Assembly: GCA_006384855.1 (NCBI GenBank)
Contig: VCJN01002690.1
Location: 1-64,000 of the forward strand
Direction: 5' to 3'
From: Tetraselmis striata
Taxonomy: Eukaryota > Chlorophyta > Chlorodendrophyceae > Chlorodendrales > Chlorodendraceae
DNA length: 64,000 bases
A model generated the notes under the pieces. It did not search any database, was not told the origin of the DNA, and saw only the letters and a program-made list of their open reading frames with translations. A program made the position numbers and the translations under genes. Of the stretch, positions 47,310 to 58,423 are shown one piece after another; within the stretch, counting starts at the first letter, position 1; every line of letters starts with the position of its first letter.

Positions 47310-48238
47310 GGTGGTGCCGGGTTTTGCTGCGGTGACTGGGGGAGAGGCGGGGAGCTGCGAGCAGTTTTGAAATGGCGCAGGCGCCGGCGGAGTCCCGGCA
47401 GGTGGTGACCGGGTACGGGATCCACCCGTACCCGTATCCGCGACTACCCAGATCACGGTCAAACTCAGACGTTGCAGAAGTAGTCGCTCGTTGCAGTTTC
47501 AGCCAAAATGCAACGCCGCGAGCGTTGCATTTTGGTGCGTACGCGGGCGTACGGCTGACGTGTACCGCGTATCGTTGCAATATGGCGTTGCAATTTGACG
47601 CGGGAACCCCCTAATGGGACATCAAGAAGCGCTGCTGTGATCGACCGAGCGGCGGGACTACAGATACGATGGATTTCTGGATAGATTTCTTCCTTCTGGA
47701 TTTCTGTGTGGATTTCTTGAATGTTGCGTCTAGCACATGTAATCATTTCTGGATATAGATCATTGGTGACTAGCGACCATAGTCGAAAAGAAAAACGTCG
47801 AAACAGATACCTGTACCCTGTACTGGTACCGGTAAGGATTACCTGCACGCCGCCAGCAGCACCTCGTCCCTGCGTCCCTGTACTTGTAGTGTGAATTACA
47901 AAAAGGGCAGTACTTGTACGACAGGTACCGGTACTGCACCGCGCCGGCGGTTTCCCGTACGGGTATGTACTGGTACCGTACTTGTCCCGGGTGTAGCAGC
48001 ATGTAAGGAGTACCCTTCACGGCATATGCTTTTAAAGCAGCACGACTGCGGCGACGACGAGCAGCAGCGCGACGACGCGGCCTACGGGCGAGCTTGCAGG
48101 GCGCGGTTTATCACACACCTCATCACCAGCGGTGCCTGCGGGCTGGTAGCCGACCTAGCGTTCTGGCGTCTCTGGCTCTGCGCGTTCATGTTTCAGCGTG
48201 GCCGGGCCGCAGCGCATAAAACGTCGCAGGGCCGCAGC

Positions 48239-51200
48239 ATGTCGCGCCCGCCGGCATTTATTCTCGCGGCCGTGGTGCTGGCGCACCTCGCACACTTATT
48301 CCCGGGAGCGCTGGCGTACGGGTGAGGCCCCACACAAGGCTGAGCACGCGCTTGTCCACGGGAAGCAGCGGGGCGGGGGCGGGGCATCACACCCTAACAA
48401 CTTTTGTGCTCAGGTGCGTATGGTGCTGAGAAGGTAGAGGGAAAGGAGGGGGGGGGGGGGGGGGGGGCTTGTAACTCTGGCAAGCCGGCGAAGCATGAGC
48501 GGTTGCGTTGTTTCCCATGCAGGGAGCTGCTGGACACGATTTGTTGGTGCCGCAGCGGGGAGCAGGGCTCCACCTTTGGCGTTGTGTGCGGGGTGGCCGC
48601 CCTCGCAGGCGGCTCCTGCGTCCAGTACTACTCCATCATCGCGGGCTTCATTGGCTATGTGTGCGCCCAAATTCCGCATCCAATCCCATCCCATCCCATT
48701 CTCTCCTCTCTTGCGGCCTTTCACAAAAGCCCGGCACAACAGTACAGGCACTCCTCATCTAGCCCCCCACCTCATGATACCAATGACGGGCGTTTCGGGC
48801 TGCTGTCTCAGTTCCCGAGGGAGGTGGTGGAGTCGCTGGAGAACGGGACATTCTTCGAGGCGCGCAGCGCCTGTCCAGGCGCGGAGCTGCTGGAGTGTCA
48901 ACCCAATGCGCGCGTAATAGGGCAGGCGGAGCAGGTACCCCTCTCAACATGTCGTTGCCAAGCCGGGTCCTCGTCTAACACCCCCCCCTCCCCTCCCGGC
49001 GCGCTTGGCCAGCACGTGCAGCTGACCCCCACTCCTCCGCAGGATGTGCCCCGGCTATGGAACTTGGATCAGCTTGACTCCAACCGAGACGGCAAGTACC
49101 ATTACGCTGCGCTCGGGACGGGGGTGCACGTCTACGTCCTCGACACGGTGCGCCATCTCCCCACCATCTCAGTCCCTTCCATAAGTCCGCATTCAAGCGC
49201 AGGCGACATGCGAGAGAAAGTTAGCTTGTAGAATTTGCGCAAGTCAAATATGCCCTGGTGGTTGCCATAGGGGGTTTACCCAAACCATAGCGAGTTTGCA
49301 TACCCGTCGGAGGACATCGCTGCGGGTCACTTCTCCGAGAGCGATCGGAGAGTTATCCTCGGCACCTCCACCATCCGCGGCGATCCCTCCCCAGTGGACT
49401 GCTTCGGGCACGGCACGATGGTGGCGGGCGTGGTCGCCGGCAAGACGTTTGGCGTGGCCAAGAACGCCACCATCGTATCAGGTAAGAGGGCTAAGAGCCA
49501 CCATAACTCCATCCTAGTACCGAAACGTGGATGCACTTTGTTTGTTTAACATCACAATTTCTTTCCTCGAAAAATGCAACGCCCTGTGGCTATGTAAAAA
49601 CTATGGCTCGAAAAGCATAGAAGTTTTCCGTACGGAGAGTGTCGATGAATACAATTTTACACCGAGTCAGCCATGGATAGGATTGCCACGTGGCGGCAAG
49701 CATGGGGGGTTATTCGCACTGCTCAGTACCCGTTTTGATGCCGCAGTGAAAACTCTTGACTGCGACGGCGTTGGCAACGTGGGCTCGGTGCTGGAGGCGC
49801 TTGGCTGGGTGCGCGACAACCACGCCAAGCCAGCCGTTGTCCAGATGTCGCTGGCCACCACCCAGGCGGACCTGCGCCTGGACGCCGCCGCCGCCCGCCT
49901 GGTGGACGAGGGGCTCACCATCGTCGCATCCGCGGGCAACTTCAAGACAGGTGCCCGCCCGCCCTGTGCTACACGGCCGGCAGGGGCCCCCGTGCGCACA
50001 TCGGCCCACCCATCCAGTTGCCATCATTCGGGACAGCTCGGCCCGGCGCTGCAGAGATTAATGAACTAAATTAAAAAACCCGTACGTACCTTTGATAATA
50101 CGGTTTGCAGGGCCCAGAATTATAATGAAATGTTTGCGCTTTCAGGTCGGCATCCCTGTTTGGAGGATGATCGCGTTGTACCCGTAAATTCTAAATTCAT
50201 TCTAAGCATTCTAAATTATGTCCTATTTTCATCGCGCACGTGCGCGGGGGGAGGGGATTTAAAAACGTCATTTATTCGCGGCTTCTTTTGATTTGTTTCA
50301 CAGTATAAATTAACATGCTGGATTCACAATTAAACCGTCAATCTTTGCGCCATGCTGCTTCGTTTGTCCAGATGTTGACAACTGCAGCCCCGCTCGCGAG
50401 CCCTCCGTGATCGCCGTGGCTGCCAGCAACGTCCGCAACCGGCCGTGGCGCTCGAGCAACTACGGGAGCGGGATCACCCTGTTTGCGCCCGGAGCCAATA
50501 TCATCTCCTCGTACAAGTACATCCCCGCGCTGGGCCGCTCGTTCTCCAAGAACGCGGACGGCACCTCCATGGCGGCGCCGCACGTCAGCGGCGCCATTGC
50601 GCTCTTCCTGCAGCACAACCCGGGGAGCTCCCCGCAACAGGTGCACAGATGCAGCAGATCCGCCTCCGTTGTTGCGGCGTTGCCGTCGCGTGTCGGAATG
50701 TCGTCGCGTGACGGAAAGTCAGTGCTTGCTGCAGCTCGGACAACGAAACATGGGAAGTAACTGTAGTCGCTGCCGGTTTTAGTCTCGAGATATTTTTAGT
50801 AACAACCTTGGCTGGCTCATAGATCCCCCTCCAACCACCCGACCCCGGCCATGATCTGCGATTGATGTGTACAGGTGCTGGAATATCTGAGAGAGGAGTC
50901 AGTCGAAGGCGTGCTTACCGAGTTGGCTGAGGGCACACCTAACATTTTGCTGCGAGTGGACCCGGAGGCCAACGCGCCGCTACTGGCCCTGGATGTCGAC
51001 CGCCTCGAGGACGTTCTGCTCTTCCAAGGAGAGAACACAACAGTTGAGGTTAGACATGCCCAATCGCGACGCCTCGTGGATGCTTTCAGGGCTGAGCGCA
51101 GTATGTCTGCCGGGACACACCACGTGCATCGCAATCCCGACTCCGACAAAACGTTTCATGATGTTACGTCCACATGTGGACGAGGCGTGGAGACGTAATT

Positions 51201-54070
51201 CTAGTTCCGACTAAATTCTTGCGAACAATGGATCGCATCTGTCGTGTCGGGGCGCTCGTTATTCCTGGCCCGCGCTTTCTACGCGCCCTGGAAATGCCAT
51301 TGACAATTAGGTGCAGAGGCAGTGTTGGCCTAAAACCCCAATCGCGCTTCGCGAGTTGACACCCCGGCATCACGATCGCTTAAGCCCAGAATCGAGCTCC
51401 TCGCCAATAATATCCACATTATGCGTTGGTACCGTGGATTAGTACGCGAGGTTTTATAACTTCGGCCTGCTGAATGACTTATACATAGCGCATCGCAAGG
51501 TTTCGTCTCGATTTTCTGAAAAGGAGTCACGTTTGTTAATCTGAAAAGCGAACCTTCCGTTCGCCGACACAGAATGCAACATATTTACGCCCAGCCCCGA
51601 ATGCATTGCGGGCACCGTAAGAGTGGTACATGTAGTAGTTGTTGTAAAACTGCACCGGTGTGTATTTCTCACCTCAAGTTATCAAGCGCCGCGTTGGCAC
51701 CGACAACCCCCAAACTGACAAACTCCTGCAGTGCAACCCGAGGGTGATGCGTGTCACGTGCACAGACACTAAGCGACGGGTTGGGCCGATGTAAGGTAGT
51801 CGGCGTCGAGATATGAACGCGGTAGCTTTTTCGTGTCGAGTTTGCTTACATAACGTAATAATATGTCTCGGCTATTGACCTTTACAGCAACAAAGCAAGC
51901 CGTGATGAACAATCAATGATATAACGCTGCGACGCCATCTGCCACGCGCAGGTCCAAATTATCAACGAAGGCATGGAGACTCTCGAGTTTGACGTCGATG
52001 TGGAGGTCGAGGGGCTCTTCGGAGGATGGCTGGAGGCCGTGCCAGCGACAGGAGCCGTACTGCCGGGCGGCAGCCTGACACTGTCCCTGACGTTCAATGC
52101 GCTTGACCTGTGGGAGGGTGCGTACAACGCCCGGGTCGCGGTCCGCTCCAATGCGCTCAACAGCGAGGTGCGCCTTGGCATTTCGCAGAGGGGGGAACAG
52201 CAGCAGTAAACCACCCATTGCGCATGTAATGCCTTTTGGTATGTGCGGTGTGTGCACACAGTGTCGCACCACTTTCCGACAACAAAAAACAGCGTCGGCC
52301 AGTCCGCAGTGGAAAGGGGTCGACTTTAATTTGATAATATCATTTTTTATACTTTAAACCCTGATTATGTAGGAAGGCGTTTGCAAGCCACCCCCCTTCA
52401 CATCACGCATTCTTCTCCCAAACATGTCACACATTAAATAGGATCACATGAACGACATTGAGTCATATGCGCCGCATGCATTTTATAAACCTCCGCATCT
52501 CGGCTGCCTCAGTCGGCCAGTATTACTCAAGGTGGCAACTACTCCTCGTGCACAGGAGGCGCTTCCAGTCACCATGCTCATCCTCTGCGAGGCACTGCGA
52601 GAGCAGGATCCAGCCAGCGAGCGGCGCGTTGCGTTCCCGGACGGCGCTCTTGCTGTTCACGCCGTTCTGCCGCCATGGGAGGCCGCGCTTGCAACTGGAG
52701 CGCTGGAGATGGAAGCGGACAGGGCCGGTCATGTGTGGGTTCAGATGCCGGTGCGGTTCAGTCATCCTGTCAAGGCGCTGGATATCAACGCCTCGGTGTC
52801 GGTGTCAACTGGTGCCCCCCCCCCCCCCCCCCCCCCCCTCCCGGCGCGGCTTGGCAGCTATCCTGCAGCACCGCTGATGTCAGCATGTAGGGAGTGGGGA
52901 CGGTGTGTTTCTGTGCCATGGGCCTTTGGCGCCTGGCAGATGATAACCCCCCCCCCCCCCCCCCCCCCTCCCTTCCAACTCCCCCCCCCCCCCCCCCCCC
53001 TCTCTATCCTTTCCCATAGGTGAGGTCCTGAAAGTAAGCCATGCCGACATTCGTGGCGCCATGTGCGGGGACATGCTCGTGGAGGCCCGAGTGCCAGTGA
53101 CGCCGTGGCAGAGTAGCGTCACGGAAGTTTGTGTCCGCATTCAGGTGCGCTTAGCACTTCCTACCTGGGCTATATGAGCGCCTTTCGACCTGCCATTTCC
53201 GCGATCTAGCCACAGGCTTCGCCGTGCCAGCATGGCGTCTGTTGCATGGCCTGACGGAGGTCACTACGCGGCATAACCCCTGACGCCTACTGATTCTCGC
53301 ACAGAATGTCACGGATGTCTATGGGGGCACGTACGGAAACAGCTCCTCATGCCTGGAGGCGCGGCACCAGGTGCGGTGCAGTCGAATGTATGGCAGAGGT
53401 TTCGAAAGTCGCATCTCTGCCTGCGGTGCTTATTCTTGTTTGGAGTCTCAGGCACCTACTGACATCCGCGACTGTTTTCTTCCCTGCATTGCCGCCGCTA
53501 CCGGGCAGCTGTTCGGCCGGCTGATGGGTGTGCAAATGGCGGCACATGGAAGCCTGCCACCGCTAACCTCACGGGCCAACCTCACCATCATGGCCACGTT
53601 CAGCCAAGAGCTGGACGATTCCACCCTAGGGGAGGGCGCCTTCCGTGTTGTGGGCCCGGCTGCTGCCGCCGTGTCCGGTCTCAAAAGGGTGCGGCAAGAG
53701 GCCCCTACCTTATCCATCACCATTCCTGATATACTCTACATCAGATTTTCTTATAAGTGGATAATCCAATCAGTAGGCGCAGCATCGACATCTTACTGGG
53801 CGGTGCTGACTGCCATCTTCACAGGTCCACATGAACATGCCATTTTGGGCGCTTGCTCTGAAGCTCCCACCCGATTACTTTGGGCCTGTGGCGGTGGAGC
53901 TGGCTGGCGAGGGGGTCCGTGGTGCCAATGGGGAGGCACTGATGCCCGTGTCGCCGCTGCGCTTCGTGCGGGAGGGAGATGTGTTGGTCGAAGCCAACGC
54001 GTACCGCCTGGACGGCAGCCCCAGCATGCTGGATGCCGCTGCTTCCTCGGAAGAATTGGGCGGGATTTGA
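48239..54070 (+). CDS. Secreted subtilisin-like serine protease, proteinase K type
   Basis: Fourteen exons begin at 48239, 48523, 48812, 49043, 49271, 49747, 50372, 50875, 51952, 52556, 53020, 53305, 53509 and 53825. All junctions are GT-AG with matching phases, giving 797 residues. Order: signal peptide (AFILAAVVLAHLAHLFPGALA), a Cys segment (TICWCRSG), an inhibitor-I9-like propeptide (YYSIIAGFIG to LWNLDQLD), then the S8A catalytic domain. Catalytic residues are Asp148 (YVLDTG), His196 (GHGT), Asn284 (SAGN) and Ser353 (GTSMAAPH). VKTLD and CSPA resemble proteinase K. From about residue 435 follow beta-sandwich segments, including LFGGWLEAVPATGAVLPGGS and a Calx/SwmB-like piece with MATFSQELDD. 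Several N-x-S/T sites fit secretion. It should cleave extracellular or cell-wall protein; the substrate is unknown. It is divergent from its dead paralogue at 45685. Confidence 0.88.
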
Positions 54071-55796
54071 CGCTCATGCCATGGGGATCCACAGATTGAG
54101 ATCACACCCCAGAGCAGACACCTTTGGCGGCAATTGTGGCCGGCTGACCGACGCCGGGTCGCGCACGAAGGGAACGCCCCTCCTATTATAGTCTATATTC
54201 GAGGCGCAATTGTTTGATTTATGGTCTGATACAGCTGCGGCGCATAGATGAGCTGGCACGATGCCACCAATCACCACATTCTGTTAGAAGCTTCATTCAT
54301 GTGGAGGGCTGAACAAGACGATACCGGGCGGGATTCGCAATCCATCAATCATCATGCAGACCTTGTGAAGGTGGCTGCTTGTTTCCGACACTCCAGACAC
54401 AAATGCCATATTGTAATCATTCAACAGCGGTTTCAAACACGTCACACTAAAATGGCACATGGTTGTGAAATGGCGTCCATATGAGGATGATGCTCTGAGC
54501 AAAATATGCAATGAACATAAATGATGTATAACTTAAAGCCAATATCAATCAAATTCTCAGAAGCGGGCAAAGTCCTTAGCATTCCGCAAATATGTGATAT
54601 GTGTGTATATTATATTTGCATGTGTATATATACATTTACATGTGTCTACAAATATATACATATGCACATGTATAACATATATTTATGTATGTATGTATGT
54701 TTGTATATATCTACATAGGTATACTTTGCACCACAATGATCGTTAACGGCATTCGTGCGTGTCCTTGCACAATCAAAATATGCCAATAATATATATCAAT
54801 CAGTCCAGCGTGCTGCTTCCCAATATGAGTGGGAGGATTCCAAACTTGGGTTCTTTGCCGTAGACTTGTGGTCGGAGCATTTATTGCCGGTGACATTATG
54901 ATAATCACGTCAACTTTCATATGGATCTTTAGCGCTACTAGAATATGCGCTAAGGATCATGCCACGGCGGGCAGCCAGCGAAAAGCTGGAATTGCTACTG
55001 CTGATGAGCAGCCGCAATGCGGCCGCGGGTCTAAAATAGCCACCAACCATTGGCGCGCTGCGCCCTTTATTGCGCTAGCGGAAAAATATAAGTATTTTAT
55101 CTCCGTTCTATTTGGAACGAGTACGCGCGCATTGCAAGAAGATATGTCGCTAGCGACTATGGATATTTTTACACATGTGTATATATAAATATATATATAT
55201 ATATACACATACATGCATATATTTATATATGGGTAATCTTATTTGCATCTAGTGGATGCAGCCGTATTTTAATCCAGTGTCCAAACTGGTACAAATCAGC
55301 TTTCTGGACACTTCGTCATCCAGCAGCGCTGACCGGCCCCTCCCCCGGCGGGGAATGGACCCGCTCCCGCACATCAACGCGTTCGCGGCACTTACGTGTT
55401 TCCAGGTGTATCATGGATGTCCAGCTCTGGACGGCCTGGACTTCGCGAAATGTAATATAAATTCACATCGATACAGCAAATAGGACTGTTTCCACTGGAT
55501 ACAGGTAAGAAGATCGGTCCCGGAACCCCTCCCATTACAATCCTTGCAGAACATTGCGCAATACATCTCGCGACGAAAATGGAAGAACCGTCGAAAACGG
55601 AACAAAAGATCTGAAAACGAGATCACGGAAGATTTTTCAGGAGCTAAAGCTTCCGTTCCGGTCTTTAATAAATCTGATGAAATTCGATGGGCTGCAGTCC
55701 CCGCGCTAAGATGTCAGTACTCGCTCGTACCAATGCGCGGCGACACGAGTACTCCCCAGACAGGCAAGGTACCGGTATACCGGTATACCGGCAACA
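54071..55796. other. Spacer with TA-rich microsatellites
   Basis: TA/TATG-rich tracts lie at about 54600-54720 and 55185-55235. Open frames are short, and none is supported by a domain or splice pattern. Confidence 0.5.
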
Positions 55797-56053
55797 AGGT
55801 ACATCCCTTGTCCGCTCGATAGAGCGGTCGTCTCGTATGCGAGAGACCCGGGTTCGATTCCTGGCCGATGCATTTCGGCAATATCGGCCCGACGTGTCCC
55901 GGGTTTACCTGGTTGATGCATTAATTAGCCCTTCGGGGTTCGAATGAGGCAATGGTCTATGGGCTATGCCAGGCCTACGACTGCAGTTGGCGCACGAGGT
56001 CAAGTGCTGGGGCGGCTTCGGCCGATGTCCCGGGGCGAACTTTACCTTTTACC
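55797..56053 (+). mobile_element. tRNA-derived SINE, copy 2
   Basis: The head has a D-arm-like GCTCGATAGAGC, an anticodon-arm-like GTCGTCTCGTATGCGAG and a complete T-arm, CCGGG-TTCGATT-CCTGG, with the exact B box GGTTCGATTCC (55851-55861). The D-loop is too short and the anticodon stem has a mismatch, so it is tRNA-like rather than a tRNA gene. The nearest relatives by eye are Ala/Thr-type tRNAs. The body matches 30315-30590. It lies just upstream of the LINE fragment in the same direction. Confidence 0.75.
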
Positions 56054-56180
56054 GCGCCCGATGCCGCTAAACTAGTAAAGGCATCGGTGTGGGCGCGTTA
56101 CGAATCGTCGGCATCGTTAGCACGCAATAACACCTGGGGTATATAGTCGCTATGTCCAGGCGTCTTATGCGGCAAACCCG

Positions 56181-56935
56181 TTGCCACAGTACGGTGTGGG
56201 TGTCCCCGCGGGGGTGGTGGCCGGGTTGCACATTATGATACAATTACGCACCCGAGTATTTCCCACTGCCCGCCGATTGGCCCGGATTCATGCCATGCCT
56301 GAGCGGTTCCTTGAACACTGCCCTGCATGTGGCGGAGGTGAATCTGAGACTATCGAACATATGTTGGTGGAGTGCCCGCGGTGGGGGTATCACCATCATA
56401 ATTTTGGGTTGTTGGTTCCGGAGTTCAGGGATTTTATTAGTAGTCAGGTTATTGCGTCAACACCTGAGGACTTAACTGCCTTTATTTTGGGCGGGGTCCC
56501 CCCCTCCCGTCACGGCGCCCTAGATTTTACTGGGAATGGGAAATTTTTGCAGCTATGGCGTCGGGCCCTCCCTCACATTGCCTTTTTTGTTGCACATGTA
56601 TCGCACTCCCGAAATGCTTTGCTCCGCGGGTTGGGGCTTGCCCCAACTCGCATTACTCGAATGGGCCGACGCCCAAACGGGTAGGGCGGACCTTTCGTGG
56701 TAGTCAGTGCCGGGTATTTTGATGGCAGTGTTTTAGACGGTGATCCAACAGTGTTGGAAATTCCGTCACTTGCCTTCAATTAGTCTTGCAGAATGCTTCG
56801 GCAATTTGCTTGATGACTATAACGGAGCGTCGCCTACCCAGGGCTTTCCGTAACTGGATTGCTGCCTAAACGGCCGTCGTAGAGACGCTGCAAGGGTTTC
56901 ACTGGTGCCAGTCCTGTCTCGGGGGCGGAAAAAAA
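56181..56935 (+). mobile_element. LINE 3' fragment: end of the reverse-transcriptase protein and tail
   Basis: An open frame of 167 residues (56181-56684) contains the zinc-finger block found after the reverse transcriptase in many LINEs: HCPACGGGESETIEHMLVEC, that is C-x2-C-x8-H-x4-C, preceded by a basic stretch (RLARIHAMPERF). A 3' untranslated part of about 190 bp follows and ends in an A-run at 56929-56935. Its last 65 bp recur at 7164-7229. The reverse transcriptase and endonuclease parts are absent, so this is a 5'-truncated copy. Confidence 0.7.
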
Positions 56936-57039
56936 CCACGCCCGGGATCGTCCGGTCGTCGGGAACGCCGTGGAGCCGATTTTAATACTACCAGTCCTGG
57001 TGTGAATATAAAAAAAGGGCAGCAACAAATCCACCTACG

Positions 57040-57091
57040 GCAAGATCAACACAGCAAGCCGCCAATAAATAAAAGCGGCCCGCATCCCGCA
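57040..57091 (+). repeat. Scrap of the Helitron2-like family
   Basis: AAGATCAACACAGCAAGCCG followed by AAAAGCGGCCCGCATCCCGC resembles the region just inside the 3' end of the three elements at 14-17 kb (for example 14901-14944). The rest of the element is missing. Confidence 0.5.
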
Positions 57092-58204
57092 TTTTAATAT
57101 TACCAGCACAAATAGTAATATCAGTACTGGTTGGAGGCCTTGCTGCTGGAATTCTGTGTCCCCTGCTGTGCCGCGCCGCCGCCTCGCGCCGCTGCTCAGC
57201 TGCATTCTACAGTTGGCGGTGAACGTAAGCTTTACGCCAGCCGCCTGTCCTCCTGCAACCCGTTCTTGGGGCCGGGACAACAGCCCCTCCCCAAATCCAT
57301 CAAAGCAAGCACGGGGCCGAGGCGATAGGGGAGGTGCGCCTACTGACAGGTACCGGTACCGTGCCTGCTTGGGGAGTTCTCGTGTCGCCGCGCCATTTTG
57401 ATAGCTACGGGTACATGTTATCCATGCCGCCTCTTCAAAATATCTCGTGGAACGTACCTGTACTGTCCCGTCAGCTTGGCTGTGGCCTCCGCCGCGCCTA
57501 TCCTTCTGGCCGCCTTTCCCCGCTCTCACTCCGGGGCCCAGATACTGCGGCCAGGCCTCTTGCCTGCTGCAAGTGCATCGTGCGCAGCGGGCTATGTCCC
57601 CCGCAAGCCCAGCTAGTTATCGGAAGCGGGCGCCACGCCAGCACACGTAACGCGGACTCTGCTACCGGTACCTGGTACGAGGTTACCGCGACTAGTAACG
57701 CTGCATTTGCGGGAGCGCAGGAAACTTCTGCTCAGTAGCCGCCTCCCGCGTCAGGGCGACAGGTCGGTCACACCCCCCGCGCACTTACTTGTTGGAAACC
57801 CGGATCATCACCAGCGGGGGTCGATAGACCAGGTGATGGATAGGGTGGTGCCCCGAAAGGAGTGGAGGGCGGGAGTCGGCTGGGGGGGGGGGGGGGGGGG
57901 GGGGGGGGTTCACGCGGCATGCGGCGGCTTGGTGGGCCGGGCCTGGGGAGGGGCGGGGCGGGGTAGCTGCGCCATAGGGCCCGGATCCCTAGCAGCATGA
58001 ATCCTTGCGTCGACCGAACGGCTCCTAGCGGGGATGCGCATTCAATGCTTTGACGAAACAGGGACGGTATCAGCAAAATAGCAGCTATCCATTTAGCGCG
58101 CCGATCTGATACTTAGATAGCATCGATCGGCAGCCGGGTGACGGTGCACCCCGCCCCCCCTCTGGCCAGGTGGAAACAACTGGCTGCAGAACCGCTCCGC
58201 CGGG
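57092..58204. other. Upstream spacer of the tetraspanin-like gene
   Basis: Contains several GGTACCGGTACC-like palindromic words (about 57350 and 57665) and a 26-base poly-G run at about 57883. Overlapping open frames up to 164 residues have no domain. A promoter cannot be singled out. Confidence 0.45.
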
Positions 58205-58392
58205 ATGGCGTCCAAATGGAGGAAGTACAGCTCGGCGGCGACGCAGGAGGAGGCGGTGGAACTGTCGCCCAAGAGGCAGTCGGCGTCGCTCGGGCTGAAG
58301 GGCCGCCTGTCCGAGGCCAACATGGGCGACCGGCCGCGCACCCTGCTAGGCCGCGCCAGCTCGTTCTTCAGCACCGCTGGTGGAGGCAGTGC

Positions 58393-58423
<31 letters not shown>

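Larger units (their letters stand above)
46024..47612. mobile_element. PIF/Harbinger-type DNA transposon, internally deleted
   Basis: Forty-base terminal inverted repeats match perfectly (46024-46063 against 47573-47612), starting AGGGGGTTCCCGCGTCAAAT. AAT flanks both ends (46021-46023 and 47613-47615), a three-base target duplication as expected for this superfamily. Inside are a DDE transposase open frame on the plus strand and a second, opposite open frame, the usual two-gene Harbinger plan. The transposase lacks its last catalytic part, so an internal deletion probably joined the two genes. Perfect ends and target duplication point to a recent insertion. It sits in the spacer between the two divergent subtilase genes. 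Confidence 0.85.

Noticed and set aside
55800-55872. Possible tRNA-Thr or tRNA-Ala gene
   Set aside because: The D-loop is too short, the anticodon stem has a mismatch and the acceptor stem pairs poorly; a second copy carries the same body. A SINE head fits better.
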